From Rhodalgimonas zhirmunskyi (GTDB lineage: Bacteria; Pseudomonadota; Alphaproteobacteria; Rhodobacterales; Rhodobacteraceae): a DNA stretch of 64,000 nucleotides. Both the position numbers and the translations under genes were made by a program. Positions 26,201-34,593 of the stretch are shown piece after piece. Position 1 is the stretch's first letter, and every line of letters begins with the position of its first letter. Below the pieces are notes generated by a model. It was not told where the DNA came from, did not search any database, and saw nothing but the letters and a program-made list of their open reading frames with translations. The stretch spans positions 1 through 64,000 of the forward strand of contig JANFFA010000003.1 in NCBI GenBank assembly GCA_030848925.1, written 5' to 3'.

Positions 26201-26989
26201 TTACAGGTTTTCGGCCTGCGGCATGCCAAGGACGTGGTAGCCGCCATCGACGCGGATAATTTCGCCGCTGGTGCAGGCGCCATCATCCGAAGCCAAGTAG
26301 ACTGCGGTGCCGCCGACGGCGTCTAGGGTGGCATTGGCGCGCAGCGGTGCGTTCTGCTCGGTGTGTTTGAAGGTCTTGCGCGCGCCGCCAATCGCCGCCC
26401 CGGCCAGCGTTTTCATCGGCCCGGGCGAGATCGCGTTCACGCGGATGCCCTGCGGGCCCATGTCATTGGCAAGGTAGCGCACCGTCGCCTCAAGCGCGGC
26501 CTTGGCGACGCCCATCACGTTGTAATTCGGCACGACGCGGTTCGACCCGGCATAGGTCAGCGTCAGGATCGTGCCGCCCTCGGTCATCATCGGTTCGGCC
26601 CGGCGGGCCACTTCGATCAGCGAATAACAGGAGATGTCGAGCGAGTTCTTGAAGTTTTCGCGCGAGGTGTTGAGGAAGCGGCCCGTCAACTCGTCCTTGT
26701 TGGAATAGGCGATGGCATGGACGAGGAAATCGAGCCGATCCCAGCGCGCGGACAACTCGCCGAAGGCGCGGTCGAGCGAGGCGTCGTCGGTCACATCCGC
26801 GTCGACGATGAAATCCGACCCAAGGCTTTGCGCCAATGGCAGCACCCGTTTGCCGAAGGCTTCGCCCTGATAGGTGAAGGCCAGTTCTGCCCCCTCACCG
26901 GCCAGCGCCTTGGCGATCCCCCAAGCGATGGAGCGGTCGTTGGCGACCCCCATGATCAGCCCGCGCTTGCCCTTCATACGATCGCCCAT
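26201..26989 (-). CDS. fabI: Enoyl-[acyl-carrier-protein] reductase (NADH)
   Basis: 262 residues, divergent SDR-fold FabI. Reduces trans-2-enoyl-ACP in the last elongation step of type II fatty acid synthesis. The active site Y146, Y156 and K163 (TYAGSNRVVPNYNVMGVAK) has exactly the E. coli numbering, as does the nucleotide motif GVANDRSIAWGIAKAL. It begins 5 bases after the fabB stop, so fabA-fabB-fabI form one minus-strand unit. Confidence 0.96.
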   Translation of the reverse strand: MGDRMKGKRGLIMGVANDRSIAWGIAKALAGEGAELAFTYQGEAFGKRVLPLAQSLGSDFIVDADVTDDASLDRAFGELSARWDRLDFLVHAIAYSNKDELTGRFLNTSRENFKNSLDISCYSLIEVARRAEPMMTEGGTILTLTYAGSNRVVPNYNVMGVAKAALEATVRYLANDMGPQGIRVNAISPGPMKTLAGAAIGGARKTFKHTEQNAPLRANATLDAVGGTAVYLASDDGACTSGEIIRVDGGYHVLGMPQAENL

Positions 26990-26994
26990 ACCGC

Positions 26995-28224
26995 TTACCC
27001 TTCAAACTTCGACAGGATCATCGAGCCGTTGGTGCCGCCAAAGCCGAAGCTGTTGGTCATCACCGAATCGAGCCCTGCGTTTTCAACCAGTTGCCGCGCG
27101 ATCTCGCCCTCGTGGATGGCCCGGTCGAGCGTTTCGATATTGATCGAGGGGGCAATGAAATCGCCCTTGAGCATCAACAGGCAGAAGATCGCCTCAAGCG
27201 CACCTGCCGCGCCCTGTGCGTGGCCCGTCATCGATTTGGTCGAACTGATCGGCGGGGTGCTGCCCTCGCCGAAGACGCGGCGCACCGCTTCGACTTCGCC
27301 GACATCGCCCACCGGGGTCGAGGTGCCGTGCGCGTTGATATAGCCGACCTTGCGGCCTTCGGGCAGGGTCTCGAGTGCGAGGCGCATCGCCCGCTCACCG
27401 CCCTCGCCCGAGGGTGCGACCATGTCATGCCCGTCGGAGGTAGCAGCGTATCCCGTGACCTCGGCATAGATGGTGGCGCCGCGGGCCTTGGCATGTTCCA
27501 GCTCTTCCAGCACGACGATGCCGCCGCCGCCCGAAATGACGAAGCCATCGCGGGTTTCGTCGAACGCACGGCTGGCCGTGGCCGGTGTGTCGTTATACTT
27601 CGAGGACATCGCGCCCATCGCGTCGAACAGGCACGAAAGCGTCCAGTCGAGCTCTTCTCCGCCACCGGCAAACATAACGTCCTGTTTGCCCAGCATGATC
27701 TGTTCCGCCGCGTTGCCGATGCAATGCAGCGAGGTCGAGCAGGCCGAGGTGATGGAATAGTTGATGCCCTTGATCTTGAACGCCGTGGCAAGGTTGGCCG
27801 AGATCGTCGACGACATGCATTTGGGCACGGCGAAGGGCCCGATCCGTTTGGTCGCGCCAGAGTTCAGCACCACCTGATGCGCCGCGAGCATGGCGCTGGT
27901 CGAGGGGCCGCCCGATCCTGCCACAAGGCCGGTGCGCGGATTGACAATCTGGTCTTCGGAGAGGCCCGCGTCGGCGATGGCCTCTTGCATGGCGATATGG
28001 GCATAGGCCGCGCCCGGCCCCATGAAGCGCAGGGTGCGCTTGTCGATATGCTCGGCCGGGTTGATGTCGATGGTGCCCGCGACCCGGCTGCGAAAGCCGT
28101 GCTCGGCCATGTCGGGACTGGCCTCGATCCCGGACTTGCCCGCTTTCAATGCGGCAGTCACGGCCTCGGCCCCGACCCCGATGGATGACACGATTCCCAG
28201 CCCTGTAATGACGACACGACGCAT
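26995..28224 (-). CDS. fabB: 3-oxoacyl-[acyl-carrier-protein] synthase I
   Basis: 409 residues. Condensing enzyme that extends unsaturated acyl-ACPs with malonyl-ACP. Catalytic triad: C162 in [10 protein letters not shown], His in [11 protein letters not shown] (about 297) and His in [10 protein letters not shown] (about 333). The C-terminal [11 protein letters not shown] is intact. The upstream open frame is longer, but [16 protein letters not shown] at 28222-28224 is the conserved start. With fabA it forms the anaerobic unsaturated fatty acid branch. Confidence 0.96.
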   Translation of the reverse strand: MRRVVITGLGIVSSIGVGAEAVTAALKAGKSGIEASPDMAEHGFRSRVAGTIDINPAEHIDKRTLRFMGPGAAYAHIAMQEAIADAGLSEDQIVNPRTGLVAGSGGPSTSAMLAAHQVVLNSGATKRIGPFAVPKCMSSTISANLATAFKIKGINYSITSACSTSLHCIGNAAEQIMLGKQDVMFAGGGEELDWTLSCLFDAMGAMSSKYNDTPATASRAFDETRDGFVISGGGGIVVLEELEHAKARGATIYAEVTGYAATSDGHDMVAPSGEGGERAMRLALETLPEGRKVGYINAHGTSTPVGDVGEVEAVRRVFGEGSTPPISSTKSMTGHAQGAAGALEAIFCLLMLKGDFIAPSINIETLDRAIHEGEIARQLVENAGLDSVMTNSFGFGGTNGSMILSKFEG

Positions 28225-28339
28225 CGGTGCACTCCTCTCGATCAGACGATTTCCGTGATAGTGGGCGTGGGGCGCGGGCGCAACCGCGTTACGCACCTGT
28301 GTGGCGAAGTTGAACAGCGCCTCAACGCCGTGACACGCC

Positions 28340-28849
28340 TCAACTCTCGCTCAGCGCGACCTTCATATCCTTGACTTCGTAAATCACCTCGCCGTCCGCC
28401 TCGACGATGCCATCGGCCACGCCCATGGTCAGGCGGCGGGTCTGGATCGCCTTGGTGAAGTCGATCTTGTAGGTCAGCATCTTGCGATCGGGGCGCACCA
28501 TGCCCTTGAGCTTCACTTCGCCCACGCCCAGCGCGTAGCCACGCCCCTGCCAGCCGCGCCAGCCGAGGTTGAAGCCGGTCAACTGCCACAGGCCATCAAG
28601 TCCAAGGCAGCCGGGCATGATCGGGTTGCCGGGGAAGTGGCACTCGAAGAACCACAGGTCCGGGGTGATGTCGAATTCGGCCAGGACATGGCCCTTGCCA
28701 TGGGCGCCGCCATCGGCCGAAATGTCGGTGATCCGGTCCATCATCAGCATCGGCGGTTCGGGCAGTTGCGCGTTGCCCGGGCCGAACAATTCGCCGCGGG
28801 CACATTTAAGCAGGTCGTCCTTGCCGAAACTGGTGGGATACTGGGTCAT
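28340..28849 (-). CDS. fabA: 3-hydroxydecanoyl-[acyl-carrier-protein] dehydratase/isomerase
   Basis: 169 residues, hot-dog fold. Dehydrates 3-hydroxydecanoyl-ACP and isomerises trans-2- to cis-3-decenoyl-ACP, the entry point of unsaturated fatty acid synthesis. Catalytic H71 ([13 protein letters not shown]) and D85 (LGLDGLWQ) are present. It is first in the fabA-fabB-fabI unit and divergent from an Irr-like gene with a 224-base shared upstream region; iron-linked control is possible but not shown. Confidence 0.96.
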   Translation of the reverse strand: MTQYPTSFGKDDLLKCARGELFGPGNAQLPEPPMLMMDRITDISADGGAHGKGHVLAEFDITPDLWFFECHFPGNPIMPGCLGLDGLWQLTGFNLGWRGWQGRGYALGVGEVKLKGMVRPDRKMLTYKIDFTKAIQTRRLTMGVADGIVEADGEVIYEVKDMKVALSES

Positions 28850-29015
28850 GCTTGATGGGTGTCCTTACAATTCTGAAGTGGCGATCTTGATGTCTTCGGT
28901 TGCTTTCCCTCTAGCATCGCGCCTTGCAAGGACGCAATAGAGGCGCGCCGGGGCGGGCAACCTGCCGCAGCGGCAGGGGGTCGCCGCTTTGCAATTGAAA
29001 CATGGGGTTTTTATA

Positions 29016-29032
29016 CTTAGAATAGTCCTTCA
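29016..29032 (+). promoter_or_regulatory. Possible Irr/ICE box upstream of irr
   Basis: CTTAGAATAGTCCTTCA fits the Irr operator TTTAGAAnnnTTCTAAA at 6 of 7 left-arm and 4 of 7 right-arm positions. It lies 42 bases before the irr start and between irr and fabA. The right arm is weak, so this is tentative. Confidence 0.4.
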
Positions 29033-29073
29033 AGGCACCCACAAGACCTTAGGCAGCCCCGGAGGCACCCCAA

Positions 29074-29499
29074 GTGAGCGATCTGGCAGAGACAAAGCAA
29101 CGGCGCGGACATGCGTGGCTTTCGGGCGCGGGTTTGCGGCCGACGCGGCAGCGGCTTTCGCTGGCCACATTGCTGGTGGGGGATGGTCAGGATCGTCACG
29201 TCACCGCCGAAAGCCTGTTCGATGCCGCCGAGCGCGCCGGTGAGAAGGTTTCGCTGGCCACCGTTTACAATACGCTGCGCGCGTTCTGTGACGCCGGGCT
29301 GATGTCGGAAATCACGGTCGACGGCACCAAGAGCTATTTCGACACCAACACCACCGAGCATCCGCATTTCTTCTGGGAAGACACCGGAGAGTTGACCGAC
29401 GCGGCGCACGAGCGGATGGAAATCCGCAATCTGCCACAGGCCCCCAAGGGCGCCGAGATCGCCAGCGTCGACGTGGTGATCCGCCTGCGCCGGACCTAA
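29074..29499 (+). CDS. irr: Fur-family iron response regulator (Irr-like)
   Basis: 141 residues from a GTG with GGAGG 8 bases ahead. Winged-helix N-terminus (GLRPTRQRLSLATLL, SLATVYNTLRAFCDAGL) and a dimerisation domain with FDTNTTEHPHFFWEDTGEL. The segment H96-P97-H98 stands where Irr proteins carry the His-rich haem/metal motif; the N-terminal haem regulatory Cys-Pro motif of Bradyrhizobium is absent, as in many Irr proteins. The lack of the full Fur Zn-Cys pairs supports Irr over Fur or Zur. Divergent from fabA. Confidence 0.78.
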   Translation: MSDLAETKQRRGHAWLSGAGLRPTRQRLSLATLLVGDGQDRHVTAESLFDAAERAGEKVSLATVYNTLRAFCDAGLMSEITVDGTKSYFDTNTTEHPHFFWEDTGELTDAAHERMEIRNLPQAPKGAEIASVDVVIRLRRT

Positions 29500-29586
29500 G
29501 ACCCAAGGTCAGACCAGAGCAGGGTCCAACACCCCTTGCGCCTTCGTGATATTGCCCGTCTTCTCTCCGACACACAGGAGGATACC

Positions 29587-30576
29587 ATGCGCGCAATCAC
29601 ATACACCGACTTCGGCCCCGCCACGGATGTTCTGCATCCGGAAGACCTGCCTACGCCCAACCCCGCCCCGGGCGAGGTTCTGGTGCGGCTGCACCGCTCG
29701 GGCGTGAACCCGTCCGATACCAAATCGCGCAGCGGCAGGCCCGGCCTCACCAAGCCGGCCTTCGACAGGATCATCCCCCATTCCGATGGCGCGGGCGTGA
29801 TCGAGGCGGTGGGCGATGGTGTCGACGGGGCGCGCATGGGCGAACGCGTGTGGATCTGGAACGGCCAGTGGCAGCGCCCGTTCGGCACCTGTGCCACCCA
29901 TATCACCCTGCCTGCCGCACAGGCCGTGACATTGCCCGAAGGCGTCGATTTCAGCACCGGCGCGACGCTGGGCATTCCCGGCCTCACGGCGGCGCAGGTG
30001 GTGCTCGGCGGCGGCGACGTGGCGGGCAAGACGCTGTTGATTTCGGGCGGCGGCGGCTCGGTCGCGCATCTGGCGATCCAGCTTGCCAAGTGGAAAGGCG
30101 CGCGGGTGATCGCCACGGCCTCGCCCGGGAAATCGACGCAGGACGCGCTGGCGGCGGGGGCCGAGCAGGTGATCGATTACCGCTCTGAAACCCTTGCGCA
30201 GGATATCCTCGACGCCAGCAACGGCGCACCGATCGAGCGCGCGATCGAGGGCGAATTCGGCGCGAACATCGACCTTCTGAGCGAGGTGATGGCGCCGCTC
30301 GGCACCATTGCCGCCTATGGCTCGGCGATAGAACTCGCGCCCAAGTTTCCGTTCTTTCAGGCGCTATTCAAGGCGCTGAAAATCGACATCACCCTGATCT
30401 ACATCCTGCCGTTGGAAGAGCGGCTCAAACGGATCGCCCAACTGCACGAGGCGCTGAGCGCGGGCGCGCTGCACAGCCGGATCCATGCCACCTATCCGCT
30501 CGAGGAAACCGCCGCCGCACACAGGGCGGTGGAACAGGCCGGACGGCACGGTGCGATCCTGATCGATTGCAGCTAG
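29587..30576 (+). CDS. NADPH:quinone oxidoreductase-like medium-chain dehydrogenase
   Basis: 329 residues, MDR superfamily without the zinc ligands. N-terminal GroES-like domain (AITYTDFGPATDVL to VIEAVGDGVDG) and Rossmann domain with LISGGGGSVAHLAIQLAKWK, the quinone reductase / zeta-crystallin NADPH motif (Gly-rich). ATG 29587 follows ACAGGAGGA; a longer open frame is ignored. Probably an NADPH-dependent reductase of quinones or enones; substrate unknown. Monocistronic. Confidence 0.9.
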   Translation: MRAITYTDFGPATDVLHPEDLPTPNPAPGEVLVRLHRSGVNPSDTKSRSGRPGLTKPAFDRIIPHSDGAGVIEAVGDGVDGARMGERVWIWNGQWQRPFGTCATHITLPAAQAVTLPEGVDFSTGATLGIPGLTAAQVVLGGGDVAGKTLLISGGGGSVAHLAIQLAKWKGARVIATASPGKSTQDALAAGAEQVIDYRSETLAQDILDASNGAPIERAIEGEFGANIDLLSEVMAPLGTIAAYGSAIELAPKFPFFQALFKALKIDITLIYILPLEERLKRIAQLHEALSAGALHSRIHATYPLEETAAAHRAVEQAGRHGAILIDCS

Positions 30577-30743
30577 GACCACACCCGCCGGAATTGCCTA
30601 ACCTCAGCCAAGCGCGCTAGTCGCGTGCACCGGCCCGCAGGGCGGGTGCGGGCTTATCCTGTGGCGCCGCAGGTGCCGCGATCAGGTCAGGCCGGTCAGG
30701 TCTGGCGGGAAGCTCTGATTGGATAACGCGCTGTCAGTTGCCG

Positions 30744-31352
30744 TCAAAACGCGTCGGGCTCTTCGCCGGTTTTCGGGTGGCGGATGCGATTGCGCGAGGC
30801 GGCAAGCCCGTCGGCAAAGCCTTCGCCATCGCCGTAATCGACGAAACCGGGGTAATGCCCGTGCATCCCCTTCACCTTGGCGGCGTGCTTGATCGGGCAC
30901 CAATAGGCCTCGGTCCGCCCGGCCACTTCGCGCACCCACGCGATCACGCCATTGCAATAGCCGCAATACATGCAGTTCAGCTTCTGCAACCCGTTGAGAT
31001 AGGCAAGGTGCTGTCGGTCGATCCGGATGTGATCGCCACGCGCCACCTTGGGGATTTTGTAAACCGGGAAACAGACGGCTTGGTAGACCCAGACGAAGAG
31101 ATCGAGCAGGATGAAGGGGATGATCAGCGCATAAATGAACGGCGCGGTCACAAGCACCATCGGCCGCGTCGCGCGCAGAAAGACCAGCAGGTTGACCCGC
31201 AGTTCCCGGTGGCGGCGGCGTGCGGCCTCATCAAACACCACGCGCCCCTTCTCGATCCGGTAGCGAAAGGCCGCGCGGCGCCGTTCGACCTCGGCCTCGG
31301 CTTCTTGCGCAAGGGCGCGCATCCGCGCGCGCAATTCGTCCAGTGTCGGCAT
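30744..31352 (-). CDS. Uncharacterised membrane protein with a CX2CX2C motif
   Basis: 202 residues. A charged helical N-terminus (1-50), a membrane hairpin (about 64-96, MVLVTAPFIYALIIPFILLD onward), then a soluble domain with C127, C130 and C133 (NCMYCGYCNG), C152 in YWCPIKH, and His 155, 164 and 166. Four clustered Cys suggest a metal site, Fe-S or Zn, next to the membrane. The family looks conserved in marine bacteria but I know of no assigned function. It stands alone, 160 bases before the FKBP gene on the same strand. Confidence 0.75.
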   Translation of the reverse strand: MPTLDELRARMRALAQEAEAEVERRRAAFRYRIEKGRVVFDEAARRRHRELRVNLLVFLRATRPMVLVTAPFIYALIIPFILLDLFVWVYQAVCFPVYKIPKVARGDHIRIDRQHLAYLNGLQKLNCMYCGYCNGVIAWVREVAGRTEAYWCPIKHAAKVKGMHGHYPGFVDYGDGEGFADGLAASRNRIRHPKTGEEPDAF

Positions 31353-31449
31353 GGCTGTGACTCCCGTGGTGGGGTTGTTCTGTCACTAGATAGGCCCGTC
31401 GCGGGTCAGAGGCCAGAGGTCAGAGCACACCCGAACCGATCCACAACGC

Positions 31450-31484
31450 AAAACGCGCGCCCGGGCGGCTGGCCCGGACGCGCG
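31450..31484 (-). terminator. Rho-independent terminator of the FKBP gene
   Basis: On the minus strand a 13-bp stem (CGCGCGTCCGGGC / GCCCGGGCGCGCG, one G-U) with a 5-base loop and four T, 28 bases after the stop. Confidence 0.9.
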
Positions 31485-31512
31485 CTGAATGTCTTTCGGT
31501 CCTGCTGGCGGC

Positions 31513-31941
31513 TCAGCCGACCGAGACGACCTCGATATCGAAGATCAGGTCTTCGCCCGCCAGCGGGTGATTGGCATCAAGCACGACATGGCTTTCGGTT
31601 ACTTCGGCGATGCGCAGGTTCATGACCTCGCCGTTTTCGTTCTGGGCCTGAAGCTGCACGCCTTCTTCAAGCGGGATCGAGTCGGGCAGATCGCCGCGCG
31701 GCACTTCCTGGCGCGCTTCTTCGATGCGCGGGCCATAGGCCGCATCGCAGGGCACTTCGACGCGCTTGCTTTCGCCCGTCGTCATGCCGGGAAGGGCCTG
31801 ATCGAGGCCGGGGATGATTTCGCCCGACCCGACGGTGAAGGAGAGCGGATCGCGCCCTTCGCTGCTGTCAAACACCTGCCCGTCCTTCAAAGTGCCTTTG
31901 TAGTGAATGGCGACGGTATCGCCTGCCTTGACTGCGCTCAT
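31513..31941 (-). CDS. FKBP-type peptidyl-prolyl cis-trans isomerase (SlyD-like)
   Basis: 142 residues. FKBP core VKAGDTVAIHYKGTLKDGQ, FDSSEGRDPLSF and GSGEIIPGLDQALPGM, interrupted by an inserted flap (about 72-125) as in SlyD, and ending VVLDANHPLAGEDLIFDIEV, the SlyD hallmark. The His-rich metal-binding tail of E. coli SlyD is missing. Cytoplasmic folding catalyst and chaperone. Single gene with its own terminator. Confidence 0.93.
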   Translation of the reverse strand: MSAVKAGDTVAIHYKGTLKDGQVFDSSEGRDPLSFTVGSGEIIPGLDQALPGMTTGESKRVEVPCDAAYGPRIEEARQEVPRGDLPDSIPLEEGVQLQAQNENGEVMNLRIAEVTESHVVLDANHPLAGEDLIFDIEVVSVG

Positions 31942-32096
31942 GTTGCTTCCTTTCCGCCCGCCGTCCGGGCCGTTTGCAAAGGGCCGACCCTAAAGCCGCG
32001 CGCGCGATATTGCAAACCGGATGCACTGGGGCCTTTCGTCCCGCGCCCCGCCGTGACAATCTGCCCCGGCAACAACGAGGGTCAGGGGGGCCAGAG

Positions 32097-32774
32097 ATGC
32101 CGATCAAAAGCGCCGTTTTCGATGCCTATGGCACGCTTTTCGACGTCACCGCCGCCGCGCGCGAAGCCGCCGGCGAACCGGGGCAAGAGGCACTGGCCGA
32201 TACGTGGCAGGGGTTGGCCGCGACATGGCGCGCGAAACAGTTGGAATATAGCTGGCTGCGCGCGATCCGGGGCGATCACACGGATTTCTGGACCGTCACC
32301 CAAGATGCGCTTGATTACGCACTCGAAGCGCATGGGTTGGGCGATCCGGCGCTGCGCGAGCGGCTTGCACAGCTATACTGGCAGCTTTCGGCCTATCCCG
32401 AGGTGCCCGCCATGCTTGAGCGTCTCAAAGCGCGCGGGCTGAACACGGCGATCCTGTCGAACGGGTCGCCCGGGATGCTTGAGGGCGCGGTGCAATCGGC
32501 GGGGCTGGACGCGCTTCTGGACGCGGTGCTGTCGGTCGAAAGCGTCGGCATCTTCAAGCCCGCCGCGCCGGTCTATGACCTTGTGAACGAACGGTTCGGC
32601 GGCACCAAGGACGAGGTGCTGTTCGTGTCATCGAACGGCTGGGATGTGTCCTCGGCGGCGCGCTACGGGTTCAGGACGCTTTGGGTGAACCGCGCGGGCC
32701 TGCCGGTGGACAGGATGCCGGGCACCCCCGACACGATCCACTCCGACCTGACCACGCTGGAAGAGGTGCTTTGA
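32097..32774 (+). CDS. Haloacid dehalogenase, type II
   Basis: 225 residues, HAD superfamily. Nucleophile D9 in FDAYGTLFDV, the LSNGSPGMLEGA motif II and FVSSNGWDVSSAARYGFRT motif, all typical of L-2-haloacid dehalogenases that replace halogen with hydroxyl. It could act on marine halo-acids, though members also hydrolyse other small acids. The TGA overlaps the ATG of the next gene, so the two are translationally coupled. Confidence 0.9.
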   Translation: MPIKSAVFDAYGTLFDVTAAAREAAGEPGQEALADTWQGLAATWRAKQLEYSWLRAIRGDHTDFWTVTQDALDYALEAHGLGDPALRERLAQLYWQLSAYPEVPAMLERLKARGLNTAILSNGSPGMLEGAVQSAGLDALLDAVLSVESVGIFKPAAPVYDLVNERFGGTKDEVLFVSSNGWDVSSAARYGFRTLWVNRAGLPVDRMPGTPDTIHSDLTTLEEVL

Positions 32775-33592
32775 TGCCCAAGTTCACCACGCCCGACGGC
32801 ATTTCCCTGCATTACACCGATGAGGGCGAAGGCACGCCGATCCTCGCCCTTGCCGGGCTGACCCGCAATGGCAGCGATTTCGATTTCGTCGCGCCGCATT
32901 TGGACGATGTCCGCCTGATCCGGCTTGACTACCGGGGGCGCGGGCAGTCCGACTGGGCCGATTTCACCACCTATACCATCCCGCAGGAGGCCGCCGATGC
33001 GCTGGCCCTTCTCGATCATCTCGGCCTCGACAAGGTTGCGATTCTGGGCACCTCGCGCGGCGGACTGATCGCGATGACGCTGGCGGCAACCGCGAAAGAG
33101 CGGCTGTCTGGCGTCGCGCTCAACGATATCGGGCCCGAGCTGGACCCGGCGGGGCTTGAGAAGATCGCGCAATATATCGGCATTCCCCCGGCCGCGAAAA
33201 CCCGCGCCGCCCTGCTTGAGATCTGGCCGGTCGTGAATCCCGGCGTCACGAACCTGCCGCCCAATCGCTTTGCCGAGGAAATCGCCCGGCTTTACGACGA
33301 AACGCCCGAGGGCCTGCGCCTGACCTATGATCCGGCGCTGCGCGAGGCGGTTCTGGCGGCGGGTAATCTGGAAATGCCTGACCTCTGGCCGCTGTTCGAT
33401 GCGCTTTCGGGCCTGCCGCTTTGCGCGCTCAGGGGCGAACATTCCGATATCCTGCCGGCAGCGACCTTCGAGGAAATGAAGCGCCGCCGCCCCGACATGA
33501 TTGCTGCACTGGTGCCGGATCGGCGTCACGTGCCCTACCTTGACGAGGAAGAAAGCCTCGCCGCCCTGCGAAAATGGATAGACCTGCTATGA
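32774..33592 (+). CDS. Alpha/beta hydrolase
   Basis: 272 residues. Nucleophile S94 in LGTSRGG, oxyanion region ALAGLTRNGSDF, acid in the LRGEHSDIL loop (about 219-226) and catalytic His in PDRRHVPYLDE near 250. It belongs to the lactonase / esterase-like group, but the substrate is not evident. It overlaps both neighbours by 4 bases (ATGA), so it forms an operon with the HAD enzyme and the PLP dehydratase. Confidence 0.88.
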   Translation: MPKFTTPDGISLHYTDEGEGTPILALAGLTRNGSDFDFVAPHLDDVRLIRLDYRGRGQSDWADFTTYTIPQEAADALALLDHLGLDKVAILGTSRGGLIAMTLAATAKERLSGVALNDIGPELDPAGLEKIAQYIGIPPAAKTRAALLEIWPVVNPGVTNLPPNRFAEEIARLYDETPEGLRLTYDPALREAVLAAGNLEMPDLWPLFDALSGLPLCALRGEHSDILPAATFEEMKRRRPDMIAALVPDRRHVPYLDEEESLAALRKWIDLL

Positions 33593-34563
33593 ATATCGAG
33601 ATGATCCGCGCCGCCGATGCCCGCCTTGAGGGGCATGTGCGGCGCACCCCCCTGCTCTCTTCTCCGTTTCTGGATGAAATTGCGGGGCGGCGTCTGTTCG
33701 TAAAGCCCGAATGCCTGCAACATACTGGCAGTTTCAAGTTTCGCGGCGGCTGGTCGGCGCTGTCCGCGCTCGACCCTGAAACCCGCAAGCGCGGCGTGAT
33801 CGCCTTTTCCTCGGGCAACCATGCGCAGGGCGTGGCCCATGCGGCGACGTTGCATGGCGTACCTTCGGTCATCATCATGCCCTCGGACGCACCGGCGCTG
33901 AAAATCGCCAACACCCGCGCGCTGGGGGCCGAGGTGGTGCTGTATGACCGCGCCGGGGAAAGCCGCGAAGAGATTGGCGACACGCTGGCACGCGAACGCG
34001 GGCTGACATTGGTGCGGCCCTATGACGAGCCTCAGGTGATTGCGGGGCAAGGCACCTGCGGGCTTGAGATCGCGCGCCAAGCCGGGGAGTTCGGGATCGA
34101 AAGTGCCGATGTGGTGGTAAATTGCGGCGGTGGCGGGCTGACCTCCGGCATCGCGCTGGCGCTTGAGGCGGATGCGCCGGGCCTGCGCGTGCGCCCGGCC
34201 GAGCCGGAAGAGTTCGACGACACCGCGCGCTCGCTGATCTCGGGGCGGATCGAAAGCAATGAACGCCGCGCCGGCTCGCTTTGTGATGCGATCATCACGC
34301 CAGCGCCCGGTGAGATCACCTTCCCTATCATGGCGCGGCTCTGCGGTCCGGGCCTTGTGGTGAGCGAAGAGGAAGCCCTGAAAGCGATGGCGCTGGCCTT
34401 TCTACGGCTCAAGATCGTGCTGGAGCCGGGCGGCGCGGTCAGCCTTGCCGCCGCGCTGTTTCATGGCGACGAGATCGAAAGCGACACGGTGATCGCCGTG
34501 TGCACCGGCGGCAATGTCGACCCGGGGGTGTTCGCCCAAGCCCTGGTAACCCTTGATCCCTGA
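33589..34563 (+). CDS. PLP-dependent threonine/serine dehydratase
   Basis: 324 residues, fold-type II. PLP lysine K50 in QHTGSFKFRGG, SSGNHAQGVA and the phosphate loop NCGGGGLTSG are present; LEPGGAVSLAA near the C-terminus completes the site. There is no C-terminal ACT-type regulatory domain, so it resembles catabolic threonine dehydratase, serine racemase or hydroxyaspartate dehydratase rather than biosynthetic IlvA. ATG 33589 overlaps the upstream stop; an ATG five codons earlier is possible. A short run of near-direct repeats lies at its stop codon. Confidence 0.9.
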   Translation: MNIEMIRAADARLEGHVRRTPLLSSPFLDEIAGRRLFVKPECLQHTGSFKFRGGWSALSALDPETRKRGVIAFSSGNHAQGVAHAATLHGVPSVIIMPSDAPALKIANTRALGAEVVLYDRAGESREEIGDTLARERGLTLVRPYDEPQVIAGQGTCGLEIARQAGEFGIESADVVVNCGGGGLTSGIALALEADAPGLRVRPAEPEEFDDTARSLISGRIESNERRAGSLCDAIITPAPGEITFPIMARLCGPGLVVSEEEALKAMALAFLRLKIVLEPGGAVSLAAALFHGDEIESDTVIAVCTGGNVDPGVFAQALVTLDP

Positions 34564-34584
34564 TCCTTGACCCTTGATCCCTGA
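34549..34584 (+). repeat. Short degenerate tandem repeat at a gene end
   Basis: CCTTGATCCCTGAT, CCTTGACCCTTGAT, CCCTGA: repeated TTGATCC/CTGA units spanning the stop of the dehydratase. Probably replication slippage; the last codons of the protein come from it. Confidence 0.6.
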
Positions 34585-34593
34585 GAGGCCCTT

